Below, in pieces: positions 1 through 11,900 of a stretch of 64,000 bases of DNA. The first letter of the stretch is position 1. Each line of letters opens with the position of its first letter. Source of the stretch: Patiria pectinifera (Eukaryota > Echinodermata > Asteroidea > Valvatida > Asterinidae). Location: the NCBI GenBank assembly GCA_029964075.1, contig CM057134.1, positions 23,042,905 to 23,106,904 on the forward strand, in the 5' to 3' direction. Made by a program: the position numbers and the translations under genes. Under the pieces are notes generated by a model that worked only from the letters and a program-made list of their open reading frames with translations, had not been told where the DNA came from and made no database searches.

Positions 1-818
1 ATTGTATTGTGGGATACTTGCCTAAATAACTGGCTCAGTGGGTCGGTTACTTGGACCAGGCTCGAGTAAGTGCGAGAAGTCATGTGAGAGTTAAATCGAA
101 CGCAGTGGCAGTTGCACGAGTAAGCGCGGATATGTAATCGAACGCGATAATAATAAAGTGAGAGAGAGAGTAATAAATAGCATACAAATCCTAGAAACTA
201 GATCGAGGCGCTATGGGACAATGGATATATTTCTCGCGACAAGTAGAGCAATGTTAAATCTGAACATACATGTAGTCACAGAATTTGATTTTCATAAGAC
301 AAACTGTTTTTCAATTATTGAATTTGCCAGTTTGCACACTGTTACCACAGCAAGCTGTGCTATCCATGTAGTGTGTATAGGGAGAAATGTGCGCAGCCTC
401 AAATAATGTCACGCAGTGACGCTAAGGTCAATTTTCATACATTTGGTATCAAAATGTGCGCCAGACTAGGAGCTAAAAAGTCATGAAAGCTCGTAACAAG
501 AAATATTGCTAAAACAGTGCATCCCCCTCAGTGACTCGAGACTCAGACTTGGACTTGACTCAAGTGACTCGACTTCAACACAGGTAGACAATGCAAACAT
601 TTGAATGCCTTTATCAATAGAAGGCTAAACCAACAATAAGCTTGTCAAACACGACACAGTAAGCCTGGAACCTGGTCCCAGAGCACATCATTTTTGTCCC
701 CATTCGATTCAGAATGGCTATTCACTGGAAGTCTTTTCATGAATTTGGCATGGGCAGGACTTAGTCCATTCACTGGCATTACTTTTGGTATTCATTAACA
801 CCATTCTATTTCAAACTA
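1..818. other. CEP104 intron 3, no gene seen
   Basis: Intronic sequence downstream of exon 3. Around 527-575 there is a short patch of GACTCGAGACTCAGACTT-type motifs, related to the AAGTC-rich ends of the hAT-like elements at 52705 and 57772. Nothing else could be assigned. Confidence 0.5.
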
Positions 819-2505
819 CAGTCGACTCCCCTTGGTACGAAATCCGCGGGACCCAGTGAAAATGTTTGTTATATCCGAATTCTGTATTATCCGATGCAAT
901 GGTTTCCAACCCATTGTTCCCTTTTGTGTAAGCCCTGTGAGCATGCACGATGTTCACGTGCGTAATCAAAGCGAAATAGAACATCGTGTCGGGTGTGTAG
1001 AACTATCAAACAAAATAATTATTTAAAAAGGGCTTGCGAAAATATGTAAAATGTATGGTACATATATTCTTATTGTGATATGTAAATAAACAAAATATAC
1101 GAAAATGAAATAAAGTTATGAAAAGCTCGAGGGTTGAAGATGGAGTCAACGTATCGACTGCCGGCGGAAGTGAGAAGACCGAATCAACCTGAGCATAATT
1201 GTACAACGTAAGTAAACTCTTCTGCACAAATTGTGTCGTGGAGATAGACATTCCTAATTTATTTTTATACAATGTACCTTTCGTCTTTCAATGTTTGTAG
1301 TCTTTCCAGCAAAAATTACATTCTAGAGACCTTCAGACCTTGGTTCATTTGTACAAGTAATTTTCACGTGCTGATCCCAAGTCCAAACTTGTTTGCTTGC
1401 TTGTACCAGTTCAGAGCCAGCTGATGAGAAAGCGCCCTCATGAGACAGTTTCCTGAGCAATGATGTCATAATGGTTCATCATGATTGGATCTTAACGTCT
1501 GACGAAATTTTTGTCACAGAAGCAACGTGAGCTAATTGGCTTGCACCATATTTTACCCACAATCCTGTGCGTATGGTCTACATAATGCAGTGACGAGACG
1601 ATCGGTTTCTTCCCAGCGGTTGCCTTTTCAAAATGTTAGAGAACAGGAAGGGCTGATATCTTCCTTTCGGTGCATGTTGCAAAGGCAATGCTTGGATATT
1701 GAATTCACAAGATCTTGCAAGAATTATTTTTGTGGTATGGGCTAAAATGATAGTTAGGGTATAAGTTTGGGAGTTCATGTTTCTAAGTTTGGATTTGGTT
1801 CAATCAGGTTACGAACATGAACGTAACTTTTCAAATAGACTTTTTTTTTAATGGCGAGGATAATTAGGGGTAATAAAGGGTTGGTGGAAAATTGTTGATC
1901 TGGTATGTTTTCATTCTTTATATTTATTTGCCAATATGCCAATCTATTTTTTTAACTGAAAAAAAAAGCCATTTGGATTTGTTGGGTTGGCTTTATAATT
2001 CACTGAAACCTGCGTCGGACAAACTTGTCCTAGCAGCATGTCACGTAGATCTCGTCGTCCATGTCAGCTTGGGTGCAGATCAGATGTCACGTACTTAGTG
2101 ACGGTGATTGTTCCCGGCTTGTGGTTTCTTCTGTTGCCGTCTGGGTGTCATTGTATCATGGTATCATCAGCACATTTTCACAGGCCTTTGTTGGTAACCA
2201 CAGTGCGTGATTAGTGAACGTACGGTACCACAGTGTCGCCAAGATTAAAAAACTGACTTAAACCATTGATGACTGTAATTATGCTGCTTTCAGATTTAAT
2301 TTTTTTTCGTAATAAATGGGTCACTAACAATGCTTTTGAATACAACGGGTTGCCAAAACCTTTCGTTGTAACACAAATTTGCACTGTCCGATTTCGTCTT
2401 AAGCGAATATCTCCCAAAAAGAAATGTGCACAATTTTGCCGGGAACGAATATATGTGTTTGTTATAACCGGAATTTCATCCTAACCGTTTTCGTTATAAC
2501 GACTG
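819..2505. mobile_element. possible Tigger/pogo-type non-autonomous DNA transposon
   Basis: The left end starts CAGTCGACTCCCCTTGG and the right end, read in reverse, starts CAGTCGTTATAACGAAAACGG. Both are flanked by TA (817-818 and 2506-2507), the expected target duplication for pogo-type mariner elements. Subterminal GTTTGTTATAWCCG(G)AATT motifs occur at both ends, as is common in Tigger termini. The terminal repeats are diverged beyond the first six bases. I see no DDE transposase in the 1.7 kb, so it is non-autonomous or badly decayed. It lies in CEP104 intron 3. Confidence 0.4.
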
Positions 2506-2810
2506 TATATAGTCAAGTTGAGACTTGAGCAAGTCTAGTTCACAAATGACAGTGACTAAGTTTGTGGTTGCACTGTATGACAAGTTTGTTAGGTTCTGAA
2601 AAGAACCAGGGAAACCCAATGCTTCAGACAGTATGATATGCCTCCTGACGATGGACAGTCTCCTGCTTATTGCTAATTTCATGATGAAAACCTTCCAATA
2701 TTATTAGTCAGTGAGTGAGTCAGTCAATCAGGTACAAAAAGAACTATGTTGGCCACTCTTGGACCAGCAAAAATACAAGAAAACAGAATGCTAGAATCAG
2801 CAATACCTAC

Positions 2811-2949
2811 CTGATTGTACACATTGTACTTGTTGACATGATTTTTGTGAATAACAAGTCGCAGGTATTGGCCAACAGCATCTACATGGACAGACTTCAA
2901 CTCTCTGGCTTTGTAACCAGTCTTGGAGTTATCAGACATACCTACATAT
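2811..2949 (-). CDS. CEP104: CEP104 coding exon 3
   Basis: The acceptor TTGCCAACAG is at 2959-2950 and the donor CAATCAG|GTAGGT is at 2811/2810. The exon encodes YVGMSDNSKTGYKARELKS, then VHVDAVGQYLRLVIHKNHVN, then KYNVYNQ, the best conserved part of the CEP104 N-terminal domain. It ends on a codon boundary. The first base completes the GGA glycine codon started in exon 2. The following intron extends to the left edge of the window. Confidence 0.93.
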
Positions 2950-5900
2950 CTGTTGGCAATCACAGAGAAATAAGCAAATACAACATGAGACATGGATGTC
3001 GTACAATTAAAATATATTTTGAAGGGTACACGAATTGAAAATGTTTATTTTTAAATACTTGATGTATATTTTTAATAATTGGCAGCAAAGTAAACAATCA
3101 TTATCATTCTGAACAAAATGTCTGTACTGCCCTACCAGTGTAGAAAGATACTAAATCATGTCACTGCACTTTTGAACTCCTACGCCATATTTGTAGACGA
3201 TAATGTTCAGTACTGTAAGCAACAGCATAGTGCCTTTTCAAGGAAATAAGATCTGTGATCACATGTACTTTGGCAATTCAATATTGCTGGGGTACGGTAT
3301 GTTATTTTTCTATGGATGAGAAAAGATTGTCGTGTCAGTTCAACAACGTTGTATCTCCATGTGCACAGTGTAAAGTGCTATATCTACAGAACTGTAAGTC
3401 CAGTTGGGTTGAAACTTGGTATGTAGGTAGACCGGGATGTGTTATAGATGAAAATTGCAGTGACGTCATGATGACGTCATCATGGGTTACGTGACGTCAT
3501 CCTAAATGTGCATATTGTAAAGTCCTATATCTAGAGAACCATAAGTCAGATTGGATTGAAACTTGGTATGTAGGTAGACCAGGATGTGTTAAAGGTGAAA
3601 ATTAAGGTGACATCATCATGACGTCATCATGGGTCACGTGACGTCATCCTTAATGTGCATATTGTAAAGTCATATCTAGAGAACTGTAAGTCCGATTGGG
3701 TTGAAACTTAATGAAACTTAGTTGAACCTTAATGTGCATATTGTAAAGTCATATCTAGAGAACTGTAAGTCCGATTGGGTTGAAACTTGGTATGTAGGTA
3801 GACCGGAATGTGCTATAGATGAAAAATTGAAGTGATGTCATGATGATGTCATCATGGGTTACGTGACGTCATCCTAAATGTGCATATTATAAAGTCCTAT
3901 ATCTAGAGAACTGTAAGTCCGATTGGGTTGAATTTTGGTATGTAGGTAGACCGGGATGTGTACTAGGTGAAAATTAACATCATCATGATGTCATCCTATG
4001 ATTTTATATGAAATTTTGGATTTTTGGACCTTTAACCCTAACATCCCTGAGCCCATCAAGCTCCAACAAGCGGGTTTTGCTTGATTTTGGCAGGGTTGGT
4101 ACCGAACACTGGCCAGTTGGTGTTGGACTTTGATTGACTGGGTACCAAAGGCCCAGGGAGACCCTGTTGAATTTTGTGAGGTTCGGGGCAGAAGGGCATG
4201 AGATTTGTGAACACGTTGGAGTTCACTGGCATTTCTTCGTGGGTATGCTCACCCACGGTCCTCAGCACAGCTTGTGGTCAAATGTGCATGTACATATTGC
4301 TTTATTTTGTTAGGTTTGGTACCATCCCTATCCAATCACTCGACAATGCATAGGCCCATCCATACCAAGTCAATCAAACTCCAACAGTTGGAGTTTGGCA
4401 GGTTTAGTACTGTTCCCCGTACAAGGCCTGTTGGAGTTTGGCAGTTTTGGTACCAGTGCTTACAGACCTGTATGCAGCTGTTGAAATTTGTTAGGTTTGG
4501 TATCCTTTCTAGTGCAAGAGCCTAGGGGGTTAGGGTTAAGCCATATCTCACGATTGATTATAGTCTCAGACTTCTTGCTAATTAACCGCATGTTTGCAAA
4601 AAAACATACAATATTACAATCCGCGATTTATTATAGAATTTTGAAAATTTAATTTTTCCCATAGACTTTGTACACAGAAATTTAAAAAATTGTGGATTTT
4701 CAAAGGGCATTTTCGACTTGTTGCCAGTAATTCATTTACACCAATCTTTGTCCAAGCAAAGACCCTAATTCAAACAACATTGTGTAATGATGACGTCATT
4801 ATGACGTCATCCAGTGTTTATTTATAGGCAATTAAATTGTGACACTTTTAATATTTAAAAATGCATAAGAAATCAACCGTACGCGTCCGCAGCATTCTGT
4901 TGCCGGCAAGTGGTAGAGTAGGTTGAGGTCTTTATTTCATTCAGTGTGCGTGAAATCACGTGACCCTTGCTTCCGGTCGAAAAAGGCCAAAACCAGAAGT
5001 GGCTTTTTATTTGAAAGTGGTAATAGATATGAACTTGCTTTCAACGGGGTTAGTCTATTGGCTAAAAGTATTCTTCAAATCATCTACCGATGACGTCATG
5101 CAATCTTCGAGCGCCCTCTAGCGACAGGTTGAAAATTTGCAAAAATGTATTTTGAATAGATGTCTGTGGCGAAGTTTGTTGGAATCGCCTAAATATTGGT
5201 GTATATGATGACCTTGACCCACTTAAGACGTGTGCGAAGTTTTAGGCGAATGACGTCATCAGACCGGAAGTTATAATAAAAAGACCCTTTTTCATTTGAA
5301 AATTCCTGAAAAATCAACCATGGCAGGTTTTTATGTTAGTTTTTACTTTAATTGTCGATTTAAGGGTAGGTCTCAAACATTTCAAAGCTTCGAGGCAATA
5401 AGCGAACTCGAACATGCCCTGCGCACGCTTAAAACTTCAGGTTGACAATACCAAAACATGCACAGAACGTCTATATGTACATACACGTACGTTACGCACA
5501 TACATCGTATGTCAGTCAGCCTGCAGAGCACGTGTTGCCCAGGTCAAATCCTGTCCACATCACAGTAACCGTTTTAGCCGATTTTCTGCCAACTTTGACA
5601 GATTTTATGTTCATGCATGCGCATAGTCAGGGACGTATAATAACAAATCATAATGCCGAAAAGCCTTATGTTACGTATTTAAAGGTGCAGTTTTTCTGCA
5701 GTGGGATTTTCCACAAGTCTTTTCCTATACAACACTGATATCTTACTGAGTAGTTCTGAACCTCAGCCGAGAATTACTATGAGAATGAAAGAGAAATCTA
5801 TTTTTTCGCGCAGTCATTCGATTGAACATATTCCTAAGGGTCAGAATATCAAGTAATATTTCATAAAAATGTTTCAGTTCAAAGGCAAATTACAAATTTA

Positions 5901-8900
5901 AAGGTGCAATTTTTCTGCAGTGGGATTTTTTTTAGCCCATTAACTTTGTACACGTGTTAGCCCATTGACTTTGTACACGTTTTCAAGCCACCATTTCTAT
6001 AACTTGGCGATCTGGAATCGTCATCAATGTTACAGCCAAGGAAGACCCTCATACAAAAAATATGCCAAGACTATGACGTCATGATGACGTCATCACCTAA
6101 TTGTTTTTATTGGTTTTTGAAAATTTACGTGCATACATGTATTATAAAGTCCTATATCTACAGAACTGTAAGTCTGACTGGATTGAAACTTGGTATGTGG
6201 CTAGACCGGGATGTGTTATAGGTAAACAAAAATTAGGTGACGCCATGATGACATCATCCGGAGATGTTATAATATGAATATTTGAAGTTTTTCACCTTTT
6301 AGCCATATCTCATGAACGTAACATGCAAAATTCAAAATTCTTTGTGAATTTGGTCTGTTAGGTAAAAGGTATTTGCACAAAATTTTGAAACAAATATCTG
6401 ACATCATTATGACATCATACAAATGCGATTTTTCAAAATACATATAAGGAAAGGTCTGACTGTCATGAAACTTAGTGGGTAGGTAAATAATGGTACTAGT
6501 ATACAAAGTTTAAAGTGACGTCAGATGACGTCACCTTTTGGTTTTTATAATTTTTAGATATTTATAATTTTATTCTGCTTCCACAAATTGCACACTTTCT
6601 TTCATCGGATTGACATTAAACTTGGTTCAAACCAAAATCACAATGCCAAAATGTGCATTGAGAAGGGTCTTAAGGATGACGTCATGGCAGGGCAAGTGAC
6701 ATCATTTGATAAAATTATACTTAAGGCCAAAAAAAAAAGTCTCTGGTTTCTGGTATGCACGCGCGTCGCCGTAGCCATGCGCGTCGGCAAAATGAAAAAG
6801 TTTTTTTTCAATGAAAGATGTTGTCTCAAAACGGCCAAACTCACTGGTTTGACTGGAATCCTGCTGCTGCACAATTTTAACGTGTTTTTAGATGGGGTTA
6901 TGATCGAGAATAAGCTTTATGTGGCCTCTCTGGTCTCACATAATATTTGCACTAAGTTTAGTCGGGCACCATTTGCAGTCATCAGTTGACATTTGAAACA
7001 AAAAAAAAACAGGTAAAAAAAAAAAAGAAAGCCGCGTCGCCGCACCACTTTTTGGACAAGCTCCATACCAGAAACCGGAGGCTTTTTTTTTTTTGGCCTT
7101 GGAAATTATTCTAAGTGTTCTGAACAACCTTTAACTGCATGAAGCACTCTGAAAAGTGACTGCAAAAGGACAAACGAAACAAATGTTTGTAAAATGCAAA
7201 AAAGCCCTGTGTTCTGTTTGCAAACAGACATACAGCTCTAATTTTCTTCTTCTTTTTGATCTTTTTGGGTCCACCCCAAATCCCATTGTCTTTGTACACG
7301 TTTTTGGTACCCGCCACTTTTGACCTAAAACAAAGTCCTTTTCCAATGAAACTTATCTCAGGTAAAGACCCTATAGTGAAGTTGTGTCTCGAAGAGTGAC
7401 GTCATGATTATGTCATCATGGGTCACGTGACGTCATCACAAACGTGCATATTTGGGAGGCCTATCTACAGAACAGTAAGTCCGATTGAGTTGAAACTCGG
7501 TATGTTGATAAAACCGGGATGTGTTATAGGTAAAAATTGAGGTGACGTCGTGATGACGTCATCATGCGATTTAATATAATTTTTGGAATTTTTGGAGCTT
7601 TAAGCCATATCTCACGAACGCAACATGCAAAATTGAAAATTCTTGTTGTATTATGTTTGTTAGGTAATACGTGTTTGCCAAAATTTAGAAAGAAGTGCGA
7701 CGTCACGATGACGTCATCAAAAATGCCATTTTTGAAAACACTTATAAGGGAAGGCCCAATCGTCATGAAACTTGGTGTAAGTTGGTGGATAGGTAGATGG
7801 TGTCACAAGTATGCAAAATCTTATGACAGAATGAGTTCTGTGCAGCGCCGGGTTGGTCGCTCTCACAGGCTCTCCCTTTCCTCCCTTTCCTCACATTTCC
7901 AAGTTACATGGGTTGATTTTGTCATTCAAGTTTGCTTGCAAATGGAAGGAGAAGTTCTCTAGACGAAAACAATGTATACTGCTGGTATGAAGATGATTGC
8001 GTTTTCCTGCATTTATGGTTGGATATCGGTAGTCATTTTGTACCAGCATACTTCAGTTCTGCAATGGACTTCTACATACAGCCACCCAGCTTCCTTTCAT
8101 CCAACTGAACCCTTTCAGACTGTTCAGCCAACTGGTCTTACAGAGTGTGAGTTGTCTTTTGTCACCAGTGACTTCTTTGATCTGAATCTTAAGTCTCAAC
8201 ACACCACAATGACTTTAGGTCTGAGGCTCATTCATTACTCAGCATTGTATCTGCATGGCCTATGTCCCTACTACAATGAAGATGAATGTAAACTGGATAG
8301 TGAAGTATGCTTGAGAATCAAGTCTCTACACTTATTACGTAAACCTTGTACTGTTCATGTGGAGCAACATGGTATATCAATATCGCCATGTTCGCGATAT
8401 GGGAAGAACGGCAAACGTAAACGATGGAGAACACGTGGGAAGAGAGCTGGCATAAGGGTCAAATATCGTCAACAAATCCCTGTCATAATCTCCACTTCAA
8501 ATCGCTACATACAACGTCAATCACAAAGAACTGAATTAACTCAAGTGCATATGCCAAATGCAAACCTCATTTACGGGTGCCTGGATGTGAGCCTACTGAC
8601 ATCACATCTCAGTCACAGCTTCAATCTCGTCTCAAAATTGGTCACTGGAACGCTCGCTCCATGAACAGTAAAACAACAGCGATTTGTGACTTGATATTAA
8701 GTACAAACTTGGATATCTTGATTGTGACTGAATCATGGTTGAGGGGAGATTTTCACGATAACTCCATCATTGCTGATATCAACTCAACTCTACCTAACTT
8801 TCATCTGATACATGAACATCGCCAGACTCGCGGTGGTGGCTTATGTGTTATATATCGCTCATGTTTGAAAATAACACAAAGTGCCTCAGTGAAATTTTCA

Positions 8901-11900
8901 TCTTTTGAACACATGGAATTGTTGGTACGAGTCTCGCCCTCCATCGTGTTTAGAATATATGCTATCTACAGGCCACCCCCATCATCAAAAAACAAACTCA
9001 AATATGATATGTTTGTCCATGATTTTTCTACTCTGCTGGAATCGGTGACAATTGTTGAACAGCAGTCTCTTCTGATTGGGGATTTCAACATCCACGTTGA
9101 TGACGGCACTGATAGAGATGCCAAGACCTTCCTTGACATCTTATATGCAGCTGATCTCCAGCAACATGTTAGAGAACCAACCCATCAAGCTGGTCATACA
9201 CTAGATCTCTTGATTTCCAGAAAGATCGATCATCCCATTATGGACACATGCGTCTTACCCGGACTACCTTCTGACCACTTGGCAGTGCTAGCTACCCTCA
9301 ATTTTGCTCGTCCTGCATCCTCCAAGAAGTTAATTACATGTCGGAAGCTGCGTCAAATTGATATAGTTCAATTCAGGAATGACATACAGAACTCATCGCT
9401 AGCACTGCCAACAGCCAAGAATGCTTCTGAGCTAGCAGATCAGTACAATATTGTTCTACAAGAACTGCTGGACAGACATGCGCCAGAGAGATCCACACTT
9501 GTCTCACTCAGGCCAAAAGCTCCTTGGTATACTGATGTGGTTAGAGAGGCAAAGCGAGTTAGACGGCGTGCTGGCAAATTTAGAAACTCCGGTCTGGAAA
9601 TAGACAGACAACTCTACAAAGAACAATGTAGATCCTATAATGCCATCTTATCTGAATCAAAATGCCAGTATTTGAGCGATGAGATAGGGAAGTGTGACAC
9701 TAAGCACCTATTTCAGTTTGTGCAAAAACTATCATGTCCAAAGTCACAGCAGCTCCTACCTGACCACGATTCGGATACGAAATTGGCCAATGAATTCGGA
9801 CAGTTCTTTCACGATAAGATTGATAACATCGTCGCCAGTCTGGAAGACTCCAAGCATCAAACAGACTGTGAATATCAACACATGGCACACACATTCTGCG
9901 CCTTTGAACCTGTCTCTGAAAGTGCAGTTCGGAAAGTGATTCGAGACAGTCCATCAAAATCATGTCAACTTGACCCAGCACCCACTTGGCTGCTGAAAGA
10001 GTGTCTGGATGAGCTCGTGCCATCTATTACTCAACTGGTGAATCGTTCTCTGTCTTCTGGAATCGTTCCCATGGCATTCAAAACATCGCATGTGGTTCCT
10101 CTCTTAAAGAAGTCAAACTTAGATCCAAATGACTTTAAGAATTACAGACCGATTGCCAACCAGATGTTCATTGCTAAGGTGCTAGAGAGGATCGTTGCTG
10201 CTCAGCTACGAACTTATCTCGATGATAATGGTCTGTTTCCTGTCATGCAATCTGCGTATCGGCAGTACCATTCGACTGAAACAGCCCTTTTGAAGGTTCA
10301 CAATGATCTTTTGCTAGCGGTTGATAAAGGACTGGAAGCTGTCCTCATTTTGCTAGACTTTTCAGCTGCGTTTGATACGATAGATCACACCACTTTGATA
10401 CAGTGCTTCCACCATAAGTACGGACTCGATGGAGTTGTCTTACAGTGGCTTGTTTCCTACTTGGAAGATCGGAAGCAGGTCATTGTTATCAATGGTGTAC
10501 TGTCACAAGCGTTTCCACTCTCATGGGGTCCCTCAAGGATCCGTCATGGGACCTCTGGATTTTATCCTGTACACTGGTCCCATGGTGACGTCATAAGTGC
10601 CCATCAAGGTGTTCAACATATGATTTACGCTGACGATACACAACTGTATCTGATACTCAAACAAAGTGAGGTTTCCAGCGGGGTTGTGAGACTTGAGCAG
10701 TGCATCTCTGATGTTCAAGCCTGGGTAACCTAATGCTGAACGGCGCCAAAACAGAAATCCTGCACGTCACTTCTCAGTTTCGGAACTCTGGTGAGCTACC
10801 AGATTTCAACATTGATGGCACAGTAATCACTCCCTCAGAATCTGCTAGGGACCTTGGAGTTACAGTAGACAACACCCTGAATGTGAAACGGCACATTCGC
10901 AACTCCTGTCGAGCAGCTGCCTTTGGAATCCACAAAATTGGGAAACTCAGAAAGTACCTCAACCAAAGTTCCACCGGCGTCTAGTAAATGCTTTTGTTAC
11001 GTCCCACCTTGATTACTGTAATAGTTTGTTAATAAATTCACCCATTTCCCATTTGTCGGCACTTCAACATATTCAGAACACAGCAGCTCGCCTCATCACA
11101 CGCACAAGGAAACATGAACACATAACCCCAATCCTTCGTGCCCTACACTGGCTCCCATTCCAGCATCCAATTCAAGATCCTCCTTCTCACTTACAAGGCT
11201 CGGAACGGACTTGCACCCTCATACATCAAGGAACTCATCACACCCAAACTGCAAACCTCTTCCATCCATCTCCGCTCATCATCCACAGCACACTTACAAC
11301 TTGCTCCTGGTCCTCGTACCCATACTCGATATGGCGATCGAGCCTTCTCCGTCTCTGCTCCCAAACTTTGGAACAATCTCCCCATCGTCATACGGGATTC
11401 CCAAACTCTGGACATTTTCAAAACCAGATTGAAAACACATCTATTTAACTCTGAGTCAACTTAGACACATTTGACACTTCTTTAGTTGTTACTACATTGT
11501 ATTACATGTTTTGTTAATACCTGTATATTTTGGTACTTTATACTTACGTATGTTTACTTTTTGTAAAGCGCTTCGAAACACTGCGTATATGGCGCTATAT
11601 AAATGTTAATTATTATTATTATTATTGAAATGACGTCACCATGACGTCATCGGTTGATTTTTTATGATTTTTTAAATAGTTAAAATTTTATTGCATTTAC
11701 AAAATGTTACACTTTGTTTCATTGGATTAACGTCAAACTTGGTGCACATCAAGACTACAATAAAAAATATGTGGACTGACAGGTATTGTTATGATGGCGT
11801 CATCATGGGACACGTGGCGTCATCACAAACATGCATATTTTGAAGTCCTATATCTGGGTGTTTGCATAAATGTGGAGGCCAGTGGTATAATGCACATGTT

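Larger units (their letters stand above)
3280..7241 (+). mobile_element. Helitron-like repeat, composite old copy (A)
   Basis: This stretch repeatedly carries the same sequence blocks (AACTGTAAGTCCGATTGGG, GGTATGTAGGTAGACCGGG, TGACGTCATCATG) that recur at 7242-13488 and 43486-44173. The right end has AAAGCCCTGTGTTCTGTTTG followed by an inverted half, a perfect CTGTTT/AAACAG hairpin, and then AGCTCTAA about 11 bases later. A terminal hairpin shortly before CTRR is the mark of a Helitron 3' end (established). The 5' boundary is unclear and other repeats are mixed in (4040-4525, 5562-5610). No Rep/helicase coding sequence is present. Confidence 0.45.
7825..11625 (+). mobile_element. CR1/L2-group LINE, dead copy
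   Basis: Contains a basic N-terminal segment, an apurinic endonuclease domain, a reverse transcriptase and a conserved C-terminal region, followed by a 3' UTR. The 3' UTR ends in TAAAGCGCTTCGAAACACTG, then GGCGCTATATAAATG and an (ATT)n tail, a tail type known from CR1/L2-like LINEs. The insertion site is clear: sequence before 7825 (ACAAGTATGCAAAATCTT) and after 11625 (GAAATGACGTCACCATGACG) are contiguous in the related stretch at 13160-13200. The ORF carries several frameshifts, so it is inactive. Its 3.8-kb length suggests it is nearly full length. Confidence 0.85.

Noticed and set aside
3375..4000. A CRISPR array
   Set aside because: Units of about 147 bp are contiguous and diverged, without short repeats and unique spacers, and the DNA is animal-like with spliced exons.
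7824..7971. A promoter for the LINE
   Set aside because: The short pyrimidine-rich leader may be a 5' UTR, but I see no motif that would support a promoter call.
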